Source: Burkholderiales bacterium (GTDB lineage: Bacteria; Pseudomonadota; Gammaproteobacteria; Burkholderiales; Burkholderiaceae_C). From it: a stretch of DNA of 64,000 nt. A program made the position numbers and the translations under genes. The notes beneath the pieces were generated by a model that saw nothing but the letters and a program-made list of their open reading frames with translations, ran no database searches and was not told where the DNA came from. Below, piece after piece: positions 42,837 through 50,292 of this stretch (position 1 is its first letter; each line of letters begins with the position of its first letter). The stretch is from the NCBI GenBank assembly GCA_003963115.1, contig RXJQ01000037.1, positions 124,001 through 188,000 of the forward strand, given 5' to 3'.

Positions 42837-43910
42837 ATGATGAGTGATTGGTTGCGACTTTGTGTTTCTGTAGGTGTGGCCTTGGTGTCGATTTCGTCGG
42901 CTAACGCACAGGATTGGAGCGTCACAAAATTAGGTATCGATCAACCGATGGCGCTCAACAACACTGGACAGGTCGTACTGGCTGGGGCTGGGGCGGTCCC
43001 TCCAGTGATAACTGGGCCGAACGGTCAGGGTCTAACAGACCTAGGCGCCCTCCCCGGCGGGTTAGCGGTGGGTTTGGGGACCGCGATCAATGATGCAGGA
43101 CAGGTCGTTGGGAAATCCGTCTTAAGTGATGGTTCGCAGCATGCATTTCTGACAGGCCCAAACGGACAAGGGATGACTGATTTGGGCACCTTTGGCTATG
43201 GCTCGTCAATAGGTCTCAGTGTCAATAATAGCGGTGTGGTCGTTGGGTATGCCACCGCAGGATCTAATCAATCTGCATTTATGACTGGTTCCAATGGCCA
43301 AGGCCTGATCGGATTGAGTGTTCCTGGACAAAATAGCATAGCTTTTTCGGTAAGTGATACTGGGAGGGTTGCAGGTCAATTTGACGAAGGTGGAAATAGT
43401 CCTGCATTTGCTTTTGTTACTGGTCCTGGTGGGCAAAATTTCATCAACCTAGGTGTTGTGGGGGCTGCAAAATCCATAAATAATGATGGCTATGCTGTGG
43501 GGGTAATGTCTGCTTCTGGGTATGCGCAGCATGCATTTATCGCAAAACCGAACCAGCAGGGTGTTATTGATTTGGGGACACTGGGTGGCAATAGTAGCTT
43601 TGCTTCTGGTATTAATGGTTTTGGACAGGTTGTTGGCCGTTCGGATGTTGGTGACAACTCATGGACGCATGCTTTTGTAACGGGCAATCTTGGTGTTGGA
43701 ATGATCGATCTGAATTCTAAGGTTGTTTTGCCAATACCTTTTGATGTGTTAACTAACGCGATTGCCATAAATGACGTTGGACAGATAATCGCAACCGATA
43801 GCTTTGGCTACGCATATTTGCTAACGCCCGTTCCGGAGCCCACGTCGTTTATCTTGTGGTGGATGGGCTTATTGCCTATGGCAGTAGCCTACCGAAGAAG
43901 GCGTGGCTGA
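42837..43910 (+). CDS. HAF-repeat PEP-CTERM exported protein
   Basis: 357 aa. A signal peptide (about 1-25, VALVSISSANAQD) is followed by about six HAF-type repeats of 40-50 residues, each with a pattern like G-ND-GQVVG...HAF-TGPNGQG---DLG (for example NDAGQVVGKSVLSDGSQHAF), and a C-terminal VPEPTSFILWWMGLLPM plus YRRRRG PEP-CTERM anchor. The repeats should form a beta-solenoid or propeller. AGGAGGGG precedes two adjacent ATGs. The gene is markedly more AT-rich than the chromosome around it, a sign of recent transfer. Confidence 0.88.
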   Translation: MMSDWLRLCVSVGVALVSISSANAQDWSVTKLGIDQPMALNNTGQVVLAGAGAVPPVITGPNGQGLTDLGALPGGLAVGLGTAINDAGQVVGKSVLSDGSQHAFLTGPNGQGMTDLGTFGYGSSIGLSVNNSGVVVGYATAGSNQSAFMTGSNGQGLIGLSVPGQNSIAFSVSDTGRVAGQFDEGGNSPAFAFVTGPGGQNFINLGVVGAAKSINNDGYAVGVMSASGYAQHAFIAKPNQQGVIDLGTLGGNSSFASGINGFGQVVGRSDVGDNSWTHAFVTGNLGVGMIDLNSKVVLPIPFDVLTNAIAINDVGQIIATDSFGYAYLLTPVPEPTSFILWWMGLLPMAVAYRRRRG

Positions 43911-44059
43911 TTGGGTTGATTCTGAGTATGTTGAGTTTGCTTTAAGGCTGAACTAGATGCAGTAAATGCATTCACTCAGATTGCCATTGCCTGAACCCTC
44001 AAAGCAAAACGCCTCAAACAATGTTGCGCAACACTTCGTGCATCTTGAAGGAGATGCCT

Positions 44060-44503
44060 ATGAAGTCCAAAGACCTGCACTCTGTCTGGTCGGCTCCAGA
44101 CAACTCGCGGCTTACAGCCAAGCAGTACTCATTCCGGTTGCCTGTCCACGTAGCGGCCAAGCTCGCGGCCATGGGCGAGATGTACCCCAACAAAACGCGC
44201 ACGCAGATCGTCGGTGACTTGTTGTCAACCGCGATTGACGAGTGAGCTACGCAATTGGCATCCACAAAGGGTGACTACGTTGAGACGCTTCAAGAGCCCG
44301 GCAAGTTGCCTGTGAAGGTGTATGAGGAAGCCGGGCTTCTGGGGCGTTTCAAGAACCTCACCAATGCCCACCATGCCGAGCTGGAAAAGGAGCTTGGGAA
44401 CGAGTCTCCTGCATTGTTCTTTGACACGCTGTATTTGGTGGAGGAAATGACGCCTGAGGAAGCCGAGCAATACAGGCTGGATTGCCTGGAGCGCGATCTA
44501 TGA
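44060..44503 (+). pseudogene. Stop-interrupted small gene, ribbon-helix-helix-like N terminus
   Basis: GAAGGAG at 44047-44053 decides for ATG 44060. Sixty-one codons (MKSKDLHSVWSAPDNSRLTA, then YSFRLPVHVAAKLAAMGEMY) lead to TGA at 44243-44245. The same frame then continues without interruption to 44503 with protein-like sequence (EEAGLLGRFKNLTNAHHAEL, then MTPEEAEQYRLDCLERDL). I recall similar ~120-150 aa betaproteobacterial proteins with both halves joined, so this is probably one gene with a nonsense mutation. The first half resembles a CopG-type DNA-binding fold. Function unknown. Confidence 0.6.
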
Positions 44504-44716
44504 GATTGCTGCTGTCTGGCCTGGACACGGTGGAAGCTGCCTATTACTTCAGGCCACTCCTGGGGTGTCGGCGGATTTCACCGCCATTGGTGAAACCAGT
44601 GAGGCACTCCGCGCATCTGAGCAGCGTGACCCGCCTGCTGGCACTTGGCGCCAAGGAGTTCTTGCTTGCGGGAGACGGCACAGCATCGGGCTACCGATTC
44701 GAAAACCTGCAAGCAC
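44500..44716 (+). pseudogene. Frameshifted, truncated gene remnant
   Basis: ATG 44500 overlaps the previous stop (ATGA). The reading starts MRLLLSGLDTVEAAYYF, then coding character moves to another frame (GVSADFTAIGETSEALRASE) and returns to the first (LALGAKEFLLAGDGTASGY) before it is cut off at the IS3 remnant. Two compensating shifts plus truncation make it a pseudogene. The parent family is not identified with confidence. Confidence 0.5.
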
Positions 44717-44821
44717 GCCAGCCGTGTAATCGCAGACTGGATCGGTTTTTACACCCACCGGCGCTTTCACCAAACGCTGGGCATGAAGACACCCGCTGAG
44801 GCTTATGCCTTAGCAGCCTGA
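44717..44821 (+). mobile_element. IS3-family transposase C-terminal remnant
   Basis: 35 codons ending at TGA 44819-44821 read VIADWIGFYTHRRFHQTLG and then MKTPAEAYALAA, the C-terminal end of IS3-group OrfB DDE transposases (compare the usual YN--RPHSALGY-TPAEY pattern). The rest of the element, including orfA and the left inverted repeat, is missing. Confidence 0.8.
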
Positions 44822-44849
44822 CCTGTGCAGAAACCGCTGGGTCAATACA

Positions 44850-44878
44850 CCCCGACCTGGGCTTAAACCAGGGGCCTA
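44850..44878. repeat. Imperfect copy of the tRNA-Asn 3' end (att-like scar)
   Basis: The 29 bases here match the tRNA-Asn T-arm and acceptor region at 45428-45456 at 26 positions, in the same orientation. The first 14 (CCCCGACCTGGGCT) are identical. It lies immediately before the integrase fragment, 578 bp from the tRNA copy, as expected of a decayed attachment site. Confidence 0.75.
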
Positions 44879-44881
44879 GAC

Positions 44882-45394
44882 ATGGCGATGTTCTCGGTGG
44901 CAACGGGGCTTAGGCAAGCCAATGTGAAGGGCCTGGAATGGCAGTACGTGAACCTGCAAAGGCAGCATGCTTGGATTCCAGGGAGCCAGCACAAGAACGG
45001 CAAGCCGCATTCGGTGCCCTTGAACGAGATGGCCATGAGCGTTCTGCGCAGGCAGGTGGGCAAACACGAGACTCTGGTGTTCACCTATCAGGGCCAGCCG
45101 ATAGAGCAAGTCTCGACCCGGGCATGGCGCCAGGCGTTGGTGAGGGCAGGGATCGATAACTTTCGCTGGCACGATCTTCGGCATACGTTCGCGACGTGGC
45201 ACCGGCAGGCCGGGACACCGACGCACGAGCTACAACGGCTCGGCGGCTGGAAAACCGGGGTGATGGTGGAACGCTACGCGCATGTGGCACCGGAAGCGCT
45301 GCAAAGCGCGGCCAGCAGGCTCGATGCAGTACTTGGTGCTTCAGATGGTCACGGTAGCTACGATTTGGCTACACCACAAAGCACAACGCCTTAG
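44882..45394 (+). pseudogene. Truncated tyrosine-recombinase integrase (catalytic domain only)
   Basis: 170 codons covering only the C-terminal catalytic domain. Arg I is in ATGLRQANVKGLEW, His-x-x-Arg in WHDLRHTFATWH, the His/Trp position in LGGWKTG and the nucleophile Tyr in VERYAHV. The N-terminal arm-binding and SAM-like domains are missing: the frame has TAA at 44864-44866, and homology begins just after the att-like repeat. It probably came from an element integrated at the adjacent tRNA-Asn. A fragment with only this domain is unlikely to be active. Confidence 0.85.
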
Positions 45395-45414
45395 GCGATG
45401 AGACCTAAGGCGTT
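45385..45414. terminator. Hairpin between integrase fragment and tRNA-Asn
   Basis: AACGCCTTAGG and CCTAAGGCGTT form a perfect 11-bp stem with an 8-base loop. It overlaps the integrase stop codon and lies 8 bp beyond the tRNA-Asn 3' end, so it could terminate both convergent transcripts. U runs on either side are weak (GATTTGTTT on the plus strand). Confidence 0.6.
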
Positions 45415-45422
45415 GATTTGTT

Positions 45423-45498
45423 TGGCTCCCCGACCTGGGCTCGAACCAGGGACCTACGGATTAACAGTCCGGCGCTCTACCGACTGAGCTATCGGGGA
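45423..45498 (-). tRNA. tRNA-Asn (anticodon GTT)
   Basis: 76 nt including CCA, read on the minus strand: acceptor TCCCCGA pairs with TCGGGGA before the G discriminator and CCA, D arm GCTC-AGTCGGTAGA-GAGC type, anticodon loop CTGTTAA with GTT, and T arm with GGTTCGAGCC. The CCA is encoded. All stems are intact. Its 3' end faces the integrase fragment. Confidence 0.97.
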
Positions 45499-45563
45499 AT
45501 ATGTCGGATATCAGTCGTTGCAGGCTTCGTTTTGTTTCTTTGCCGTCGTCAACCGAGAGCGCA

Positions 45564-45593
45564 ACTATAGCATGGTTTTTCCAACGGCTTCAA
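45564..45593 (-). promoter_or_regulatory. Promoter of tRNA-Asn
   Basis: On the minus strand TTGAAG (45593-45588) and TATAGT (45569-45564) are 18 bp apart, near consensus. Transcription would start about 58 bases before the mature tRNA, a normal 5' leader. The remaining 45594-45774 shows no gene; it must hold the M28 gene promoter. Confidence 0.65.
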
Positions 45594-45774
45594 GGTGAGC
45601 TGCTTTTTGCCGTCTGCGCCATGCTTGTCGGCCTCCTGCAACGTCGGGCCCCGTCCTGCAGGCATGGGTGGGCCGCGTGTCACGAAGGGGTGGCAGGGCG
45701 TCAGGCGAGCAAAGCGGTGCAAGCCCCTGCCCATAATGCAGCGGGTCTGTCAGGTTAATGCGCGCCGTCTACCC

Positions 45775-47349
45775 ATGCCTTTGCAAACCCACCCCCGCGA
45801 CTTTCACCGCTTTCGCGCCACCTTGTTGACCGGTGTGCTGTTATCGGGCGGATGCATGTTGGCTTGGTCTTCAACCGCTCTGGCCGCAGAAGCTGCCCCC
45901 GGCGTACCCAGCGACGACGCCATCTACCAGCACATCGAGAAGCTGGCCAGCCTGGGTTTGCGCATGCCTGGCAGGGCGGCCTCGCGTGCGGCCAGCGACT
46001 ATGTGTACGCCCAGTTCACCGACAGCAGCTTGCAGCGCGTGGCCTTTGAAGAGGCCGAGACTCTGGTGTGGCAGGCCTCTCACTGGGGGCTGTCGGTCAA
46101 TGGTCAGGCGCTGCCTTGTTCGCCCATGCAGCACACCTTCCACCATGGCGTGCCTGGCCCTTTCTCGACCGGGCCACAAGGCGTGAACGCGCCGCTGGTC
46201 TATGTGGGCAATGGGTCGGCGTGGGACTACTGGGTCAAGGACGTGCGCGGCAAGATCGTCGTGGCCGATGTGCCGTTCAGCAAGAACTCGGCGACGCTGT
46301 TCAAGCCCTTCATGCTGGGCTTGCAAGACACCGCCAACACGTTTCCATGGGACTACATGCTGGTCGATCCGTATTCGGGCGGTGACTTTCCAGACAACTA
46401 CTACCGTGCCATGAAGGGCGGTGCGCTGGGTTTCGTCGGCATCCTCGTCGACTATGCCGACAGCCATCAGTACCGCAACGAGGCCTACGATGCCTACAGG
46501 CCGGGCAAAGCCATGTCGATGCCCGCCTTGTGGATGTCGCCAGTGCAGGGGGCCACATTGGTGGCGCAGATCAAGGCCGCCAAGCCGGATGGCGTGCAGG
46601 CCAGGCTAGAACTCGAGGGGCAGTTGACCCAGCAGACGGGGCGCGGTGTCTATGGCTATTTGCCGGGCATGTCAGACGAGACGGTGTTGATCGAGTCGCA
46701 CCACGATGCGTCGACCACCCAAGGTGCGGTCGAGGATGCCTCTGGTGCGGCCGAGGTGATGGCGCTGGCGCGTTACTTCGGGCAGTTGCCCAGGAGCGCG
46801 CGGCCGCGCACCCTGATGTTCGCCACGATGGACTCGCATTTCACGGACTACGCCGTGCACCGTGCCTTTGCCCAGCGGCATCTGCGTGAGGGCAACCCGT
46901 CTGGCGACAAGGTGGTGGCCGTGGTGTCGGTCGAGCACATCGGCATGGAATACCTGAAGGGGCCCGATGGTGGCTGGCGGGCCTCCGGTCGATTGGTGCC
47001 GCATGCCTTGATGGTGTCCGCAGAGGTGAAGGGCTTCAAGGAGATTGCGCTCAATGCGATGAGCCGCTTTGGGCTGGAGCGCACCTTTGCCGTGTCCACC
47101 AGCCTTGTCGACCTGGTGGCTGGCGGCACCCTTCCGGCAGACAGCGATGATTTCTGGAAGGTGGGCCTGCCGGTGATCGCGTATGTGGGCGCACCGCTGT
47201 ACCTCTATGACGAGGCCGATACGCCGGACAAGGTGGCCAGGCACGACCTCAACCGTGTGGCGCGGGCCTTTGCCAGTGTGGTCGAGCAGATCAGTGCTTT
47301 GCCATCGGCCAATTTCAAGCGCTTGCCAGACAAGACGGCTGTCCATTGA
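45775..47349 (+). CDS. Exported M28-family metallopeptidase
   Basis: 524 aa. A signal sequence (about 15-42, LLTGVLLSGGCMLAWSSTALA) leads into a PA-like insert (about 120-260) and the M28 catalytic core. LIESHHDASTTQGAVEDASGAAEVMALA holds the His-x-Asp and bridging Asp zinc ligands plus the Glu pair region; further metal ligands are expected in VVSVEHIGMEY and ADSDDFWKVGLP. Zinc aminopeptidases of this family clip N-terminal residues in the periplasm or outside. GCMLAW might act as a lipobox but lacks a good -3 residue. The ATG at 45775 is chosen because the open frame upstream runs through sequence without protein character. Confidence 0.85.
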   Translation: MPLQTHPRDFHRFRATLLTGVLLSGGCMLAWSSTALAAEAAPGVPSDDAIYQHIEKLASLGLRMPGRAASRAASDYVYAQFTDSSLQRVAFEEAETLVWQASHWGLSVNGQALPCSPMQHTFHHGVPGPFSTGPQGVNAPLVYVGNGSAWDYWVKDVRGKIVVADVPFSKNSATLFKPFMLGLQDTANTFPWDYMLVDPYSGGDFPDNYYRAMKGGALGFVGILVDYADSHQYRNEAYDAYRPGKAMSMPALWMSPVQGATLVAQIKAAKPDGVQARLELEGQLTQQTGRGVYGYLPGMSDETVLIESHHDASTTQGAVEDASGAAEVMALARYFGQLPRSARPRTLMFATMDSHFTDYAVHRAFAQRHLREGNPSGDKVVAVVSVEHIGMEYLKGPDGGWRASGRLVPHALMVSAEVKGFKEIALNAMSRFGLERTFAVSTSLVDLVAGGTLPADSDDFWKVGLPVIAYVGAPLYLYDEADTPDKVARHDLNRVARAFASVVEQISALPSANFKRLPDKTAVH

Positions 47350-47458
47350 AGGCGCGTGCGAAACAAAACGATACCTGACGATACCCGGCTGAGACCCGGT
47401 GTTGAATGAAGCTGGACATCATGAGCCCATCCTCACTCAACACGCAAAGGTTCTCCAA

Positions 47459-47944
47459 ATGGGATTCATGCACGCACTTTTTCATTCCCGCCACCATCAT
47501 CGCGGTCACCATCGATTCGGGCGCTGGAGCCATCATTTCGGCGGCCACGCTCATGATGACGAGGCTTTCCATGGCCATGACGGCCGCGAGCACATCGATC
47601 ATCTTGCGCACAAGGTTGCCAAGCGCCTGGACCTCAATGACGAGCAGCAAGCCCGCCTGAAGACGCTGATCGAATGCCTGCAAGCACAGCGCGAAGCCGT
47701 GCGCGGTCACGATTGGCTGCAAGACGCCAGCGCGCTGTTCAATGCCCGCACCTTTGATCGGGATGCGGCGCAAGCGCAGGTGAGCGCACGTCTGGCCACG
47801 GTTCAGCAGGCGGTGCCCCATGTGCTGGACGCGGTAGCCGGGTTCTACGACTCGCTCGATGCCGATCAGCAGCAGGTCTTGCGCTTCATCATCCGGGTGG
47901 GGCGGCGAGTCCGTGGCGGCCACAACCGCAGCGGGGCCCAGTGA
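47459..47944 (+). CDS. His-rich Spy/CpxP-like protein without signal peptide
   Basis: 161 aa. Residues 1-45 are extremely His-rich (HSRHHHRGHHRFGRWSHHFG), followed by a helical domain with LNDEQQARLKTLIECLQAQR, the LTxxQ-like Spy/CpxP motif, and a second helix pair ending FYDSLDADQQQVLRFI. Spy-like proteins are normally periplasmic, but no export signal can be seen here. It heads a four-gene unit with ferredoxin, response regulator and histidine kinase, and overlaps the ferredoxin start. A role in metal binding and envelope or metal stress is likely (inference). Confidence 0.75.
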   Translation: MGFMHALFHSRHHHRGHHRFGRWSHHFGGHAHDDEAFHGHDGREHIDHLAHKVAKRLDLNDEQQARLKTLIECLQAQREAVRGHDWLQDASALFNARTFDRDAAQAQVSARLATVQQAVPHVLDAVAGFYDSLDADQQQVLRFIIRVGRRVRGGHNRSGAQ

Positions 47945-48291
47945 TGTCGCAGCCGGCGTCTTTGCTGACCGCCTGTCGTCAGCCGCCTGGCACGTTCGAG
48001 CCACGCATCGACCGCAACCGTTGTGAAGGCAAGGGCGACTGCGTGGCTGTGTGCCCCTACGACGTCTTCAGCCTGGGCGTTTTGCCCAAGGACGAGCGCC
48101 AGGGCTTGACGCTGGTGGGGCGCGTGAAGGGCTTTGCCCATGGCTGGAAGCAGGCCTTCACGCCCAATGTGGATGCCTGCCGGGCCTGCGGGCACTGCGT
48201 CAGCGCCTGCCCTGAACATGCCATCACCCTGGTGCGGCGCACGCCCAGGCACAATGCGCCTCATCATGGCCAAAGTCCTGCTGATCGATGA
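47944..48291 (+). CDS. Two-cluster ferredoxin
   Basis: 115 aa. Two iron-sulfur motifs can be seen: CEGKGDCVAVCP (Cys-x5-Cys-x3-Cys-Pro) and CRACGHCVSACP (Cys-x2-Cys-x2-Cys-x3-Cys-Pro), giving a 7Fe/8Fe-type ferredoxin with a 50-residue spacer. The start ATG overlaps the previous stop (TGATG) and its end overlaps the response regulator by 26 bp. Placing a redox protein inside a two-component operon is unusual and could mean redox-linked signalling. Confidence 0.85.
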   Translation: MSQPASLLTACRQPPGTFEPRIDRNRCEGKGDCVAVCPYDVFSLGVLPKDERQGLTLVGRVKGFAHGWKQAFTPNVDACRACGHCVSACPEHAITLVRRTPRHNAPHHGQSPADR

Positions 48292-49045
48292 TGACGAAGC
48301 GCTGGCGCCGCCGCTGGCCCAGTATCTGGCCCGGTTCGATTTCGAGCTGGTGTCGGCCGTGCGGCCCAGCGAGGGCTTGCAGCGCCTGGAAAGCGAAGCC
48401 TTCGACGCGCTGATCCTCGACGGCATGCTGCCTGAGATGGATGGGCTGGAGTTTTGCCGGCGCCTGCGCGCGGGTGAAGAAGCCTGGCGGCTGATCCCTG
48501 TGCTGATGCTGAGCGCGCGTGGTGACTTGACCGACCGCGTCGTGGGGCTGGAGTTGGGGGCGGATGACTACCTGGCCAAGCCATTCGAGCCGCGCGAGCT
48601 GGCGGCGAGGTTGCAAAGCCTCTTGCGTCGGGCGGGTTTGCGTACCAAGGTGGATGAAGGGGCGGTGGCGGCTGCGGCGACCTCATCTACTGAGCGCACG
48701 CCGGTGGCGAGGTTGAGGCATTTCGAAGGCTTGACCATCGACATGGACCGCCGTGAAGTCAGCAACACTGGCGGCGCTTTGCCTGAGCTGACCAGCATGG
48801 AGTACGAGCTGCTGCTGATGCTGGCCAGCGAGCCTGGCCGTGTCTTCAGCCGTGACGAGATCCTCAATCACCTGCGTGGTCAGGAGGCCGACATCTACAC
48901 GCGCTCGGTGGACATCCTGGTCAGCCGGCTGCGCAAGAAGCTGGCGCCGCTCGATGCGGTCAAGACCCTGCGCAATGCGGGCTACTGCCTGGCGCTGGCG
49001 CCTGCTTCTGCCGCTGCTGCGGCGAAGGCGTCGACATCGTCATGA
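48266..49045 (+). CDS. OmpR-family response regulator
   Basis: 259 aa. The receiver domain (1-118) has the acidic pair DDDE after VLLI, the phospho-acceptor Asp in LILDGMLPEMDG and Lys in YLAKPFEPREL. After a ~40-residue Ala/Thr-rich linker comes the OmpR winged helix (EYELLLMLASEPGRVFSRDE, then TRSVDILVSRLRKKL). The tail is Ala-rich. It overlaps the downstream kinase by 4 bp, forming a cognate pair. An ATG 12 bases earlier is possible. Confidence 0.93.
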   Translation: MAKVLLIDDDEALAPPLAQYLARFDFELVSAVRPSEGLQRLESEAFDALILDGMLPEMDGLEFCRRLRAGEEAWRLIPVLMLSARGDLTDRVVGLELGADDYLAKPFEPRELAARLQSLLRRAGLRTKVDEGAVAAAATSSTERTPVARLRHFEGLTIDMDRREVSNTGGALPELTSMEYELLLMLASEPGRVFSRDEILNHLRGQEADIYTRSVDILVSRLRKKLAPLDAVKTLRNAGYCLALAPASAAAAAKASTSS

Positions 49046-50292
49046 AGAACGCACCTCGACGCCCCTCCTTCAGAGAAGCACCCAAGGACGGTAGTGAGGG
49101 CTGGCCGCAGGACGAAGACCTCCATGACTGGATGCATGAGTGGCGCGGCGGCTGGCATGGGCATCGCGCGGGCATGCGCATGCACATGAAAATGCATGCA
49201 AGGCATGCACGCTGGCACGCCAGGCGAGCGGCATGGCTTCGGCAGCATCAGCACATGGATTGGCATTGGCGGTATCGCTTGAAGGCGCGCTTGCGGCATT
49301 CGCTGGGTGCGCGGCTCATGCTGGTCTTTCTGTTCCTGGCGGCCTTGGCTGGCGGAAGTGTCTATCTGGCGATGTCGCACGCCATGGGATGGTTGTGGGG
49401 GCTGCTGGGCCTGCCCGTGTTGACGCTGATGGCCTACGCCAGCGTGCGGCACATGCTGTCGCCATTGCGCGCGCTGGCCCATGGGGCGGCGGCGTTTGGG
49501 CGAGGGGAGTTGTCGCACCGCATCGTCGTGTACCACCGCGACGAGATCGGCGCACTGGCGAAGCGCTTCAACCGCATGGCTGACGACATCCAGGGCATGC
49601 TCGATGCCAAGCGTGAGCTCCTGCTGGCCATCAGCCATGAGCTGCGCAGCCCGCTGACCCGAGCCCGGCTCAATGCCGAGTTGATTGACGAAGGCCCATC
49701 GCAGCAGGCTGTGGTCAAGGAGCTGGGCATGATGCGCGACCTCATCGAGAGTTTGCTGGAGCGCGAGCGCCTGGACGCGGGCCACACGGCTTTGAAGCTG
49801 GAGGCTTGTGATGTGCGCGCTTTGGTGACCGAGCTGCTTGCCTTGCGGTTTGGTGAGGCTGTGCAGCAAGGGCTGCTGCGTGCCGAGTTGGCGGACGACT
49901 TGCCATCGCGCATCGAACTGGACAGGCCGCGCATGCAGGTGCTGATCGGCAACCTGGTCGACAACGCCTTGCGTCATCACGATGCGGGCCAGGGGCAGCC
50001 GGTGCTCTTGTCGGTGTCGATGGTGGCTGAGGCGGAGTCGGGTGGTCAGCCTTGCTGGCGATTGCGTGTGCGCGATTGGGGGCCTGGTGTCGCCGAGGAC
50101 GAACTGAGCAAGCTGGGGCAGCCCTTTTATCGGCCGGATGCGGCTCGCACGCGTCACGAAGGTGGCGTCGGGCTGGGGCTCAATCTCTGCCACCTGATTG
50201 TGGCGGCGCATGGCGGCACCATGCAGATGCGCAATGCGGGGCCTGGCCTGGAGGCGTCGGTGACCCTGCCTCTCAATCGGGGTGAAGCTTAG
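49042..50292 (+). CDS. CpxA-like histidine kinase with His/Met-rich N terminus
   Basis: 416 aa. Residues 1-80 are cytoplasmic and rich in His, Met, Trp and Arg (MRMHMKMHARHARWHARRAA). Two TM helices (about 95-115 and 118-140) are separated by a very short periplasmic loop, then HAMP (PLRALAHGAAAFGRGELSHR), HisKA with AISHELRSPLTRARL, and HATPase (NLVDNALRHHDAG, RDWGPGV, GVGLGLNLCHLI). With almost no periplasmic sensor, the His/Met-rich cytoplasmic lead is the likely input, perhaps binding Cu or Ni (inference). Confidence 0.9.
   Translation: MKNAPRRPSFREAPKDGSEGWPQDEDLHDWMHEWRGGWHGHRAGMRMHMKMHARHARWHARRAAWLRQHQHMDWHWRYRLKARLRHSLGARLMLVFLFLAALAGGSVYLAMSHAMGWLWGLLGLPVLTLMAYASVRHMLSPLRALAHGAAAFGRGELSHRIVVYHRDEIGALAKRFNRMADDIQGMLDAKRELLLAISHELRSPLTRARLNAELIDEGPSQQAVVKELGMMRDLIESLLERERLDAGHTALKLEACDVRALVTELLALRFGEAVQQGLLRAELADDLPSRIELDRPRMQVLIGNLVDNALRHHDAGQGQPVLLSVSMVAEAESGGQPCWRLRVRDWGPGVAEDELSKLGQPFYRPDAARTRHEGGVGLGLNLCHLIVAAHGGTMQMRNAGPGLEASVTLPLNRGEA

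Noticed and set aside
42837-43910. Repeats in the HAF gene as a CRISPR-like or satellite array
   Set aside because: The repetition is at protein level (40-50 residue HAF units), with variable DNA and an intact reading frame; no constant-length spacers exist. No CRISPR array was seen elsewhere either.
44882-45394. Integrase as an intact, active recombinase
   Set aside because: Only the catalytic domain remains; the N-terminal arm- and core-binding regions are missing and a stop precedes the fragment in frame.
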